From Furcasterigmium furcatum (lineage: Eukaryota; Ascomycota; Sordariomycetes; Glomerellales; Plectosphaerellaceae): a stretch of 64,000 nt of DNA. The position numbers and the translations under genes were made by a program. The notes beneath the pieces were generated by a model. That model did not search any database. It saw only the letters and a program-made list of their open reading frames with translations, and was not told the origin of the DNA. This document shows positions 44,100 to 54,896 of this stretch, one piece after another (the first letter of the stretch is position 1; each line of letters opens with the position of its first letter). The stretch lies in contig BCIA01000005.1 of the NCBI GenBank assembly GCA_001599815.1, positions 4,038,472-4,102,471 on the forward strand. Direction: 5' to 3'.

Positions 44100-46628
44100 A
44101 TGGCCTCACCCTCGGACCAGCTGAAGGTCATTGCCCTCGTCTCCGGTGGCAAAGACAGTTTCTTCTCGGCTCTCCACTGTCTGCAGAACGGCCACCGCCT
44201 CGTGGCGCTGGCTAATCTGTTCCCGGCCCCAGAACCCGTTGGCCACGCAAATGAGCACGGCAGCACTTCGTCCAACGACACGCACATCATCCATCCCGAA
44301 GATGTTTCCGCTCGCCTCGGCGCCGGCCAAGTCAACGGAAGCAGTGGTTCCCGAGACCCCACGACGGAGACGAACCCCGATGTGGGTGGCCCCGACGACG
44401 CTGATCTGAATAGCTTCATGTACCAGACCGTCGGCCACCAGGTCATCCCGTTCTACGCCGCCGCCACCGGCTTGCCGCTCTATCGACAGCCCATCAGGGG
44501 TGGTGCCAAGGACGAAGGCAGAGACTATGATGCCCACCACGCGGCTTCCGATATCGACGAGACGGAGAGCATGATGCCCCTGCTGCGGACCGTCATGGAG
44601 AACCACCCAGAGGCCAATGCCCTTTGCGCCGGCGCTATCCTCTCGACGTACCAGCGCACTCGTGTCGAGTCAGTTGCCCTGCGCCTTGGACTCACGCCCC
44701 TTGCCTACCTGTGGAAATTCCCCGTGCTCCCTCCGCTGGGGCCTGGTTTGCCACGAGAGGACGCGCAGTTGCTGTTGGATATGGCTGCTGCAGGTCTGGA
44801 TGCACGTATCATCAAGGTCGCCAGCGCTGGCCTTGACGAGGAGTTTCTCTGGGAACGAGTAAGCAGTGCTCTGGGTGTCTCGAAAGTGAAGAAGGCGCTG
44901 AGGCGGTTCGGAGCAGGAGAGGGCTCTGTTCTCGGCGAGGGGGGTGAATTCGAGACGATGGTCGTCGATGGGCCTGCGGCGCTGTTCAAGAAGAGCATAT
45001 CCGTACCCGAAAGGCGGCGCAAGGTTGTGAGAGAAGGAGGCGGCACTTCCTGGCTGAGCTTGCAGGAGGCTCAGCTGGAAGTCAAGGCTGTGGACGCAGA
45101 GTCAGGGAGCTTCTCTATTCGAGTTCCTGGGCTCTTGGACGAGCGGTTTCAAGCTGTCACAGAAGCACTTTCTACGCCGTTCGACTCTCAGGCCAACTCT
45201 GGAGACTCAAGTGAGAGCAAAGTGACGGGTAGAAGTCTACCGTCATCAGGTTCGGAGACAAAGGGCCAGGACTTGTATTTGACAGTCTCGTCCCAGGAGC
45301 CCGCTGGAACGTCCATCGAAGATGAGACTCGCAGCTTGGTTGCAAAGATCGAGGCCGTGTTGAATGATCCTGCCAGACCCGAACCTCTGCCGACCACATC
45401 CATCACAAACACCATCATCGTTCTCCGACAGATGGCAGACTTTCCTGCGATCAACGCCATCTACGGCGGCATATTCAGGCATCCGAACCCACCATCGAGA
45501 GTCACAATCTCGTGTGGTGACCTGTTGCCTGAAGGCAGCAACATTGCCATCCATCTCACTATTCGGCCAGGAATGAGGCCCGGGGATCGTCAAGGCCTCC
45601 ATGTCCAGTCACGGTCATACTGGGCGCCTGCCAACATCGGACCATACAGCCAGGTGATCGACGTTCCGCTCTTTGGCACCCAACAAGCAGCTCCTGGCGA
45701 GGATGCTGCGAGGACCAGACTCCTGTCCATTGCAGGCCAGATTCCTCTGTGGCCCGCCAGCATGATCATCCCTCCTGAAGCCGACATTACCTCTCAAATT
45801 GTCATGTCGTTGCAGCATCTCTGGCGGATTGGCGTCGATCAGAAGGTGCAGTTGTGGAGCAGCGCCGTGGCATACTTTCCACGCACGCCTTCAACGACGG
45901 ATATGCAGCGACAAGGAGTCCTTGCGGCCCAGGCATGGCGCGAGGCGCACCTTTTCAGCACCGGAGATGACGATGATGAGGATTCGGGCCCAGACCCCTG
46001 GGATCGGAGATACAACTCTCAGTACATGACGTTTGGTGATGGCGGCGGCGGCGGCCAGTCCGGGCCCAAACTCCCGGATTGGGCTGCTGTGAAGGGCTCA
46101 CATGATAGTCTGGACCATGAGAAGGACAAGCCTGTGCCCCCCTTCTTTGCGGTCGAGGTCGAGGAGCTCCCGCGACAGTCGGGCGTTGAGTGGCATGCCC
46201 ATGCCGGGTTTTCGAACCTGGAAGATTCTTCTGTGGAGGTTGTCGGACATTCTAGTGACGCCACATTTGAATCGCCCTTTGAGCGGCGTGTGTCGCATTT
46301 CTGCGTGGCAGGTTCACCTGTTCGGAGCATCGTCTCACTCGAGATGACGGCCGAACAGGGCGCGGCCGATAGCAGCATCGAAGATCTTGTGGCAGCAGCG
46401 ACGAGGGCATATGCTGATTCGCTTGGTCGAGGTGCAGATGATCTGTCGCACAGCGTCGCGCCGTATCTGGTCTATGTCGAGTCGAGAGAGGGAAGTGCTG
46501 CCGCGCCGTCCTCGTTGGCTGTTGGCCAGAAGGAGGGTCACGCAGGAGTGGTACCGTGCCGGTCTATCTGGTCGGACCGGCGCCGACGCGTGGCGGCGGT
46601 TGCGCTCTATAGTAGTCTGTCTATGTAG
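44100..46628 (+). CDS. Diphthine--ammonia ligase (Dph6) with two RidA-like domains
   Basis: A single exon of 842 residues. The N-terminal ATP-pyrophosphatase domain begins VIALVSGGKDSFFSALHCL with the PP-loop SGGKDS at about 15-20, and includes the family signature GEGGEFETMVVDGP near 280. The enzyme amidates diphthine on elongation factor 2 to finish diphthamide. Two YjgF/RidA-like domains follow, one around VLRQMADFPAINAIYGGIF and one around NIGPYSQVIDV and LLSIAGQIPLWP. This ligase-RidA-RidA architecture is that of yeast Dph6 (YLR143W); the fungal form here is longer because of low-complexity insertions (HANEHGSTSSNDTH and a Gly/Asp-rich segment near 640-660). It has no introns, unusual among its neighbours. 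The start lies directly before the first beta strand. Confidence 0.93.
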   Translation: MASPSDQLKVIALVSGGKDSFFSALHCLQNGHRLVALANLFPAPEPVGHANEHGSTSSNDTHIIHPEDVSARLGAGQVNGSSGSRDPTTETNPDVGGPDDADLNSFMYQTVGHQVIPFYAAATGLPLYRQPIRGGAKDEGRDYDAHHAASDIDETESMMPLLRTVMENHPEANALCAGAILSTYQRTRVESVALRLGLTPLAYLWKFPVLPPLGPGLPREDAQLLLDMAAAGLDARIIKVASAGLDEEFLWERVSSALGVSKVKKALRRFGAGEGSVLGEGGEFETMVVDGPAALFKKSISVPERRRKVVREGGGTSWLSLQEAQLEVKAVDAESGSFSIRVPGLLDERFQAVTEALSTPFDSQANSGDSSESKVTGRSLPSSGSETKGQDLYLTVSSQEPAGTSIEDETRSLVAKIEAVLNDPARPEPLPTTSITNTIIVLRQMADFPAINAIYGGIFRHPNPPSRVTISCGDLLPEGSNIAIHLTIRPGMRPGDRQGLHVQSRSYWAPANIGPYSQVIDVPLFGTQQAAPGEDAARTRLLSIAGQIPLWPASMIIPPEADITSQIVMSLQHLWRIGVDQKVQLWSSAVAYFPRTPSTTDMQRQGVLAAQAWREAHLFSTGDDDDEDSGPDPWDRRYNSQYMTFGDGGGGGQSGPKLPDWAAVKGSHDSLDHEKDKPVPPFFAVEVEELPRQSGVEWHAHAGFSNLEDSSVEVVGHSSDATFESPFERRVSHFCVAGSPVRSIVSLEMTAEQGAADSSIEDLVAAATRAYADSLGRGADDLSHSVAPYLVYVESREGSAAAPSSLAVGQKEGHAGVVPCRSIWSDRRRRVAAVALYSSLSM

Positions 46629-47007
46629 GACATCGAAAGAGACGCCCACGGTATGAACACACGATGTTGCGACAATTCTGACGACGGACAGGATGTGATT
46701 AGAATATCCGTCAGGGGTCTATCTGCATGTACCTGAACATGGAATACACCCAAGAGTTCGCCTGCCAGCCGGCGTCCGCGTGCGAGCACGGCCAGCGTGA
46801 CGTTCGAGTATGCTTGTTATTATTAGCCCTCGATAGCCGCCGTTGGCCGTCAACGTTTCCAGGCTACGAAGGTCGTTGCGGACGATTCAGCGTCTGTCGG
46901 CCGAAAGCCGGGGTCAGCCGGCCAACTTACGGTGGATCCCGGCGGGAGTCATGGGTCCCGCGGGGAAGAAGTTTCTCTCCACTATCGGTTGGCTTGGCTC
47001 GTGTCCC
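46629..47007. other. Intergenic region between Dph6 and the DUF202 gene
   Basis: This should contain the Dph6 3'UTR and the promoter of the DUF202 gene. The frame of the next gene is open upstream to about 46843, with an in-frame ATG at 46951, so part of this interval may be coding. Confidence 0.45.
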
Positions 47008-48662
47008 ATGCCAAAACCTGGAAGCTTCAACGCTTCTCCCGACGAGGGAGCCCATCTGCCCTTTCAGTTTCCGATCTCGAAAAATCACCAGCCCACGGCC
47101 ACCGAGACAGCGCCCACGGCGCCCCCACGCCCTGTACCTGCGGCTCAACCGCGCTCCAAGCAAGAAGCTTCCATCCGTCCCGATCACGTCACTGCACCCC
47201 GGTCGCACGACACGGCCGCTATCGCAGCCGGTTCGTCCGCTGGCAGCAAAGCTGGGGACCTAGACCAGAGCCGCCGTAGCTTGACATCATCGCAGCTTCT
47301 CGAGCTGCAAAACGCCATCGGGGGGCGCCCGCTCGTCAGCCAGGAGGCATTGGCCATGGCTTCCCAGCAGCGAGACCAGGTCCCGCCCTCCCCTCGCCTC
47401 GATTCCCAGGGCAGGGTGAGTAGGACTGTCTCCTTCGACCAGGACAACATCAACCGTGTACCGTCCAGGCATCGGCGGGACAGCACCGGCGAGCGCATCA
47501 ACGGCATCCTCCAGGTAGGTCCCAATTTCTTCTCTCCCGAACACCGCGGGGCAGCACTGGGGGGGTCGTCCTCGAGACGACCCGATGGCTTGGGGTCATG
47601 TGGCCAAGCGAGACAAATAGGTCTCAGCAGGCCGGCACTTGGCGCCTCGGGCCCTGGAAAACATGAGTCCCCCTGCCTGCTGCCCTCAACTCTCCACCTC
47701 GACTCCCACCAAGCACTTGCCAGGTGCAAGCGTCCAAGCAGACGTCGCTGACACGAGCCCCGACGAGACAGACCGCACGCCTCCGCGCCGAATCGATGGG
47801 CAACACAAACTCCACCGCCGCCGTTGCCAACGGAGCTCAACCCGACTCCCGAGGGCAGGACGACTACAGCAGCGCGGACGAGCACACGGGGATCATCATG
47901 CGTGGGCCTGACCGAAACTACCAGACCATGAACCCCGAAGGCGAGAGCAGCAGAAAGGGCGCGTCGCCGCGGCTGGGAGGAGGCGACGATGGGTTCCGGG
48001 CCAGACGGTCCCTCGGCAGCAGGCGGTCGGAGGCCAGTTCGCGGACGGAGCTGCCTCCTCCCGCCGAGGACCTTGCCGAGGACGACGACGGGCGGCAGCC
48101 GGCCAACGCCGGCCGCAGGAGAGACAGGCGGCGCAGGGCTCGGCAGCCGGAGAAGACGTGGCACCGGGGCCTGCTGACGCATTTCGCCAGCATCGAACTG
48201 GAGAACAAGGGGAGCGTGGCACGCGACCACCTGGCGCTGGGTATGTACACGACGCTCTCACCCCCGTAGTATGCGTATGGTCTGACCAGAGCTCGCCCAG
48301 AACGGACATTCCTCGCTTGGCTCAGGACATCGCTCGCCTTCGCGTCGATCGGCATCGCCGTGACACAGCTCTTCCGGCTCAACACGTCGCTGGCGGACAC
48401 GGACGGCAAGGACGGCGAGGACGGGGGCGATGCGACGCTGCGGCGGCTGGGAAAGCCGCTGGGCGCGACGTTCCTGGGCATCAGCATCGTGATGCTGTTC
48501 CTGGGGTACCGCCGGTACTTCACGGCGCAGCGGTGGATCATCGAGGGCAAGTTCCCGGCGAGCAGGGGGACGATCATCGCGGTTGCGTTTGTGGCGTTTG
48601 CGGTGATGATAGCGAGTTTGGTGGTGGTGATAGTGGTCCATCCGCGGACGAAGGAGCTGTAG
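47008..48662 (+). CDS. DUF202 (YidH-like) membrane protein with long disordered N-terminus
   Basis: Three exons, about 47008-47514, 47742-48240 and 48301-48662, encode about 455 residues. The C-terminal 130 residues are a DUF202 domain: SVARDHLALERTFLAWLRTS, then three membrane segments (LAFASIGIAVTQLF, LGATFLGISIVMLFLGY and TIIAVAFVAFAVMIASLVVV). Yeast and bacterial relatives are small vacuolar or plasma-membrane proteins of unknown function. The upstream exon (SLTSSQLLELQNAIGGRPL, GRVSRTVSFDQDNINRVP) has coding-like codons and splices in frame with either of two acceptors (47723 or 47741), so I include it. The start is uncertain (47008 or 46951). The two C-terminal exons are certain and the first is likely. 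Confidence 0.8.
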
Positions 48663-49274
48663 CTGCGGCTGTGCTTATTGCTGGGCGGTTCATGTTGGTT
48701 TCTGGCGCTATTCCTCGGAGTGGTCTTGTCTTGCTCGTTGAGCTGTGCGTTGGAGCATTCTTGGATGGATGCTGTGTGGTTAGGCTGAGCGAATTGGATA
48801 CCATTATCTTCACACGACGTATGGCTTAGAGGACTTCAACCATGTGCCATCTATGTATTTCCATGTGATCATGTAAGTTTACGATTGTTTCCATGGCTGC
48901 TCTCCGTGTGACGGGTGTTGGGTGTTGGTGTCTCTGTATCATCCCTAAGTTCCTAAGGTGGTGGCACCTCCGCCCCCGATGTGGAGCGGCGCTGTCTCCG
49001 TCCTGACGTCTGACCTCCACTCATCTCCAACTCTACCTCAGATGAGAACTCATCAGAACATAAACAACAACACAACCCCGAAGTAACATTACACCCTGTA
49101 AGTCAATTCAATACTCCCACCTTCAGGCTGAGACTAGACCATACTGACATTCAACAGGCCCCTTCTGAGACCTCCTACGTCATATCCCTTCAAGGCGTAA
49201 ACGCGGGGGCATCTCCCTCCAGGCGCCACATCTCACTCGCTTCACCCTCACTCACACACATCCCAAGCTCGACA
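48663..49274. other. Intergenic region upstream of the helicase gene
   Basis: This holds the 3'UTR of the DUF202 gene and the promoter/leader of the helicase gene. A possible leader intron (GTAAGT near 49099 to CAACAG near 49158) is visible just before the coding start. No gene is seen. Confidence 0.55.
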
Positions 49275-51754
49275 ATGGCCCCCCTATCCATACCCTCCTT
49301 CGCTTCAACCCAGCTCTCCCTCCTCACCACCGAACTCTCCGCCGAGCTGGCCTCCTCCGCCGCCCTCATCGCGAACCACACCCCCACCGCCCTCCAGCGC
49401 GCCGGCCTCGCCCTCACAAACCTCGTCATCTCCTCCCGCCGCACCGGCCTCGGCGGCCGCACAGTCCTCGAGCTCGAGCTCGACCCGGCCGTCGCCTCGA
49501 AGCCCGCCGCGGGAGCCTCCTCCGCCGAGCTGCCCGAGCACGGCATCCGGACCGGCGACATCGTGCTCGTCAGCGAGCAGCCCGCCGGCAGCGCGAAGAA
49601 GCGCGAGGTCAAGGAGCTGGAGAAGAAAGGCGCCAGGGGAGTCGTCACAAGGGTCAGGCGGGAGGCGGTCGGCATCGCGCTCGACGAGGGCCGGGATGGG
49701 GAGGAGAAGGATGTCGAGTTTGGCGGGAGGGTGTGGATTGTCAAGCTGGCGGATGAGGTCACGTATAAGAGGTGAGTTATTCGCCCGGAGACTGATGACA
49801 CGGTACTTTTGGTAGGCAGACGTCGTTTGCTGACTGCTCCTAGGATGAACCAGACCATGGGCTCGCTGCAGAAGATGCCCGAGTCGGAATACTCGACCTT
49901 CATACGCGTGCTCTTCGGCCTCGACACGCCGTCGCCGGTGCCTGCGGACCTGTCCTCAGATGAAGACCTCAGCAAGATAGAATGGTTCGACCCAACCCTC
50001 AATGACTCGCAGAAGGACGCCATCCGCTTCGCGCTGGCATCACGAGAAGTGGCCCTCATCCACGGCCCGCCGGGTGTACGTCCCCCTGACCCCTGAAGCG
50101 CCCAAGCCATCCGTCCATCCACCTACTCACACAACCGCAGACCGGCAAAACTCACACCCTCATCGAGCTCATCCTTCAGCTCACAGCCCGCAACCTCCGC
50201 GTCCTCGTCTGCGGCCCCTCCAACATCTCCGTCGACAACATCGTCGAGCGCCTCGCCCCTCACAAGCTCCCTCTCCTCCGCCTCGGCCACCCAGCCCGCC
50301 TCCTTCCCTCCGTCCTCGCCCACTCCCTCGACGTCCTGACCCAGACCTCCTCCGCCGGTGCCATCGTCCGCGACGTCCGCGCGGAAATGGACGCCAAGCA
50401 GGCCTCCATCCGCAAGGCCCGCAACGCCCGCGACCGCCGCACCATCTACGCCGACCTCAAGGACCTCCGTCGCGAGTACCGCACCCGCGAGCGCGGCTGC
50501 CTCCGCGCCCTCGTCGCCGGCAGCAAGGTCGTCTGCGCCACCCTCCACGGCGCCGGCGGCTTCCAGCTCCGCGACGAGTCCTTCGACGTCGTCATCATCG
50601 ACGAGGCCAGCCAGGCCCTCGAGGCGCAGTGCTGGGTGCCCCTCCTCTCCGCCAAGAAGGCCGTCTGCGCCGGCGACCACCTCCAGCTCCCGCCGACGAT
50701 CAAGTCGCTCAACGCAAAGGTCAAGCCTAACAAGACGACGAAGAAGAAGGATGACGATGTACCCGAGGGCCCGCCTACGATCAAGGGCATGACGCTCGAG
50801 ACGACATTGTTCGATAGATTATTAGCGCTGCATGGGGTGTCTGTCAAACGGATGCTCACGACGCAGTACCGCATGCACGAGGGGATCATGCGCTTTCCCT
50901 CGGATGAACTTTACGAGGGCAAGCTGATAGCCGCCGAGGCAGTCAAGACGCGGCTGCTGAGAGACTTGCCCTACGAGGTAGAGGACGGCGAGGACACGAA
51001 CGAGCCGCTGATCTTCATCGACACGCAGGGAGGTGATTTTCCCGAGAAGAACGAGGACGATGACAAGGACGACGTCAAAAAATCCAAACTCAGCCTCAAT
51101 GGCGAGAGTAAGAGCAATGAGATGGAGGCTGCTCTCGTCAAGCAGCACGTCAGGCGGCTTGTGGATGCCGGCGTCAAGGCCGAGGACATCGCGGTCGTCA
51201 CGCCGTACAATGCACAGGTCAGTCCCAGCAGCCACTTGAGACACCCTTGGAACGGGACAGACCGAGCCTTCGTCCGATCTATGTTGCGCCACGTGAACTG
51301 ACATCAGTTGAACCAGCTCGCCCTACTGGCGCCCTTGAAGGAGCGGTTCCCGGGTATCGAGCTAGGGTCTGTCGATGGCTTCCAGGGGCGGGAGAAAGAG
51401 GCCGTCATTGTCAGCCTCGTGCGTAGCAACTCGGATGGAGAGGTCGGCTTCTTGGGCGAGAAGCGACGATTGAACGGTAAGTTCGGACCACGGGTGCGGC
51501 GGGAATGCATGAATTAATGCGGCAACGCAGTGGCCATGACACGACCCAAACGCTCTTTGACCGTGGTGGGAGACTCGGAGACGGTCAAGAGGTGAGTTGA
51601 GGGAGATTAGCTGCCCCCCTCATCAAGCGTCATCTTCATGCTAACCGCGGAACTTTGCAGAGGGAGCAACTTTCTCAAGCGATGGATGGAGTACCTGGAA
51701 GAGAACGCGGATCTTCGGTATCCCGATCTGACATCTCTGCAGCAAGAGGCATGA
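49275..51754 (+). CDS. SF1B DNA/RNA helicase of the IGHMBP2 (Smubp-2) / Hcs1 type
   Basis: Six exons, 49275-49771, 49844-50075, 50141-51217, 51308-51476, 51531-51591 and 51661-51754, encode 709 residues. The frame is kept through five introns. The N-terminal beta-barrel region precedes motif Q/I. Walker A is GPPGTGKT (240-247) and is split by intron 2 exactly between GPPG and TGKT. Walker B is VVIIDEASQALE (DEAS at 397-400). Also visible are GDHLQLPPTI, TTQYRMHEGIMRFPS, VDGFQGREKEAVIVSLVRSN and VAMTRPKRSLTVVGD. These are the Upf1-like SF1B motifs, and the size matches Hcs1/DNA helicase A, a 5'-3' helicase. The R3H and AN1 domains of vertebrate IGHMBP2 are absent, as in yeast. It probably acts in DNA replication or RNA/ribosome quality control. 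Confidence 0.94.
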
Positions 51755-53342
51755 GAGGCATTCTAATGATGTCATGTGGGCGATGTATGTCCTCGGCTTC
51801 AAGTCCAAAGCCTTGCTTCATCGTTCATGCAACATGCTCGGGTGGCGACATCGCATAAACCAGATCAACGGGTATGCTGGCGGAGGCAGGCGTCTCCGAA
51901 AGATGAACCGTCCAGCAGCTTTCGCGAGTGCGCTGGTTCGACCGTGCCTTGGGGATCTCTGGTACAGGATGCGAGGATCTCCCACCAGCATGACACACGA
52001 ACCATACGAGCCAAGGCCCTCGTGGTCTATCTCCGTCGAGAGGATCGAGCAGCAGGCAGCGGAGCCCAGGTGAAGTTCGGCACAAGATGCCACCGGGCCA
52101 GGTTCGAGATGTCCGTTGATGACCCCGGACCTTGCATGTTTCAGGTTCACGGGTCATCGCTGTTTGGGATGGATGGCATGCCCGTGCCACCCCTGTCGTG
52201 CTCTCTGTCCGACCCACGGAATATCTCCTAACGAGGTGGCTATTCTCCGACGGCGGGAGTGGTGACAGGTGGTGGTGGTGTTTGTCCTCGGCGACTCGGC
52301 AACATTGGTAGGAAGGTTAGGTATGACGGCCAGCTGAGACATTGTGCGCCTGTGCCATGCGACGACTATTGCCCGCCCGTCCACGCACAATGGTATTGTT
52401 GACCAGTCAGGAAGTTACTTGGTTGATGGTAATGCATGAAATCCCACCTGCAAGTGATATGCGACGCCCAGTCAAGAAGGCTCTCGGGCAGCCCCGCTAG
52501 ACTCAGTGATACAGGACAGTCCGAGGAAAGCATTGCTTTGGGTCCCGTGGACTAGATATGCTACGACCCAAGGATGGAGTGCAGTGGTAATGCTCGGGGC
52601 TTGACGTTATTGACGGGAGATCATATTGGGGACCCCGTCTCTATATGACCCTCCCAGATGGTCCGGTGGTTGCTGGTCGATCAAGGCGCCAGGAAAAGAC
52701 CAGGAGGAGATCCGTGTTGTCGACGCAGGCACACATGCCACGATGTTGCATGTGGTCGGAGTGAGATGGCGGGCGACGCTAGTCTCGGGACGGGAGCTGG
52801 GTCTGGTATCAGGCCATGACGTGCATACATACAAATAGGCGCTGTCTCAGTTCTGGTACCAATCGCGAACCCCTATTCAACGGTCGGTGTGGTGAGGGGC
52901 ATGCCCTGAGGCGTTGCGTGCAGCATGCTTGCTTCTGTGTGGCGAGCCGCACTCCCGAAAAAGGCAGAGTCTGGCAGAAGCAATGGGCTCATGCAGTGAG
53001 ATGTGCGGCCACCGACGAGTAAGGTGTGGAGGAGGGGCAGTCGAGACATGCTGGAGTTGTGTCGCTATCGTGCCATCCTGGACATTGGAGACCAACAAGG
53101 GGGGGAACCGAAAGAGGACAGGGTCCGTGCCATGTGGCTTGGGGGGCTTGGGCCTCATCGAGGGCCATGGAGGGTGATATCGATGGAACCATGGCCGGTG
53201 AGGTGAGGTGCTGTGCTCTCTCGAGGATCTGCTTGTATGTGTCCGTGATTCAGTCGCACAGGACGGGAGGGCATGACGGGTCCGTATAATGACGGGCGAG
53301 AGGGATCGGGGGCATGGGTTGATGATGGGAGGGAGATTCGTC

Positions 53343-53356
53343 GGTCGAGTCGAGCC
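53343..53356. repeat. GTCGAG-type element, copy 3
   Basis: GGTCGAGTCGAGCC is identical over 14 bp to 42931-42944. It lies in gene-free DNA about 1.5 kb upstream of the coiled-coil gene. Confidence 0.7.
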
Positions 53357-54440
53357 GGCCGGCCACGTTGCTGAGCTGGGTTCCCGTCATCTGAAGTGGC
53401 ATCGAGGCTCCAGGGCACCCGGTCTCGTCTAATTTGCTGACGACGAACGGGGTTCCATCGCCGGGGACTATCGAGGCGCTAGGCGGAGTTGTAAGAGAGT
53501 CCGGGCTGGAGAGGCTGGCATGGCTGGATCGCAGCGGAGAGAAATGGTTCCTGGGCGCGAGCAGGTGGAATGTTTCAACTTGGGAGGTCGCATGTGGCCC
53601 TGGTCGTTCCTTCTCTCCTTGGAAGCGGCCGGACAGGGAAGCTGGAAGGGACAAGGGGAGCCCCTTCCCCACTCGGACGCTGATGCTCCCTGTCCGGACA
53701 GGGATTACAGGGGGGCCCCTGGACGCTCGACGAGGTAAGAACCACCGGAGAATGGTCCCAAGGCCCCTCACTGACCAGGTGAACTCCAACGTCGGCACGA
53801 CATCCACTGCTTTTGCACTCTACAAACCCAGCGCGACCCGAGGCCACGACAGGCCAACAGGTCTCCAGCTGGCTGTCGTCGTCCTGCTTCAGCGTTGCAT
53901 CGTCCGCTTCGAGCATGCGGCATCCGTGCCCACGCCTGGCAGGACCTTTTAATACAAACCATTGGCAGGCCGTCCGTCAATCTCGTCGAGTTCCCGTCTG
54001 GCCCTGTTTCATCAATCAATCAATTCTTCCATTCTTCTCCTTCTGACCCATTTGCTTGCGTCGTTCGGCCTGGGCCGTCGTCGGTCTGACTGCTTGTCTT
54101 CACTCTCGCTTCACCCATAGCCCCATTCCCTTCTTCCCTTTCCACTCGCTCGCTCTCTTCCACCGCCTCTCCTTTCCTCCTCTCCTTCAACTCTGGTATT
54201 CCCTGACCTACCCCTCTCGTCTGCTGCTCCGGTCCTGCATGCGAGCGACCCTCAGCCTGTCGCGGACCAACACCTATCCAAGATCCCCTGGAGCCCTCCT
54301 GATACATGACGCACTGTCGCCGGGATCTGCCTTCCACCCTCCATCCCTCCTCCGCCCTCTGATTGCTCACCCTCCGGCCTCTTACACGCGCCAGCTCACC
54401 TCTTCCTCGCCTCCTGGTGGGGGGTTTCCGACGACCAGGT

Positions 54441-54455
54441 CGACTCGACTCGACC
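54441..54455 (-). repeat. GTCGAG-type element, copy 4 (inverted)
   Basis: On minus this reads GGTCGAGTCGAGTCG, sharing the 12-mer with copies 1-3. It lies in the CT-rich leader of the coiled-coil gene. Confidence 0.65.
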
Positions 54456-54867
54456 TCGTTCGCTGCCAGCGGGTGCTGCCCTGCAGAAGACCAGACCGAA
54501 CCAACAAGCGACATCGCAGGGCTCGCCGGGGTCTGGACGGACGTCCATCCAAACGGCTTGCTTTTTCCCACTCGACCTCTGCTTGTGGTCTGCATTAATT
54601 GCTGGTCTTATGCGCTATGTTCTGGAACTGCTCCGCATAGATCACCCCGTGGCAGCCTGCCGACGATCGAGTTGTCCTCCGCCCTCTCGTCCACTCGTCG
54701 TACTGACTGCGTCCTCCTTAATCATTAATCACTTCATGCTCCATGGATAGCGCTGGCACGTCGTCGTCGTCTTATACTCCTCCCTCTCGACCCTCCTCCC
54801 CCTCCTCCGCCCTGTCCTCCCTCTCCTGCTAGGTCACCTGCAGATCGCCTCCCTCTTCAAGCAGCCT

Positions 54868-54890
54868 CGCCGCCGCCGCCGCCGCCGCCG
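54868..54890. repeat. CGC/GCC trinucleotide microsatellite in a leader
   Basis: About 7.7 CGC units end seven bases before the start codon of the coiled-coil gene. A very GC-rich run this close to ATG could slow scanning ribosomes and may vary in length between strains. Confidence 0.8.
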
Positions 54891-54896
54891 TTCGCC

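Larger units (their letters stand above)
51755..54896. other. 3.1-kb gene-poor region upstream of the coiled-coil protein gene
   Basis: No gene is supported. The right 900 bp (about 54000-54890) is strongly CT-rich on plus and looks like a long leader and promoter of the next gene. GTCGAG-type elements lie at 53343 and 54444. Open frames of up to 185 codons are low-complexity or shadow frames. Confidence 0.55.

Noticed and set aside
47184..48230. 348-codon minus-strand open frame
   Set aside because: Antisense of the DUF202 gene exons; spans both an intron and exons of a well-supported gene.
50002..50730. 242-codon plus-strand frame rich in Arg/Pro/His
   Set aside because: Shifted frame over the helicase Walker A region; helicase motifs are in another frame.
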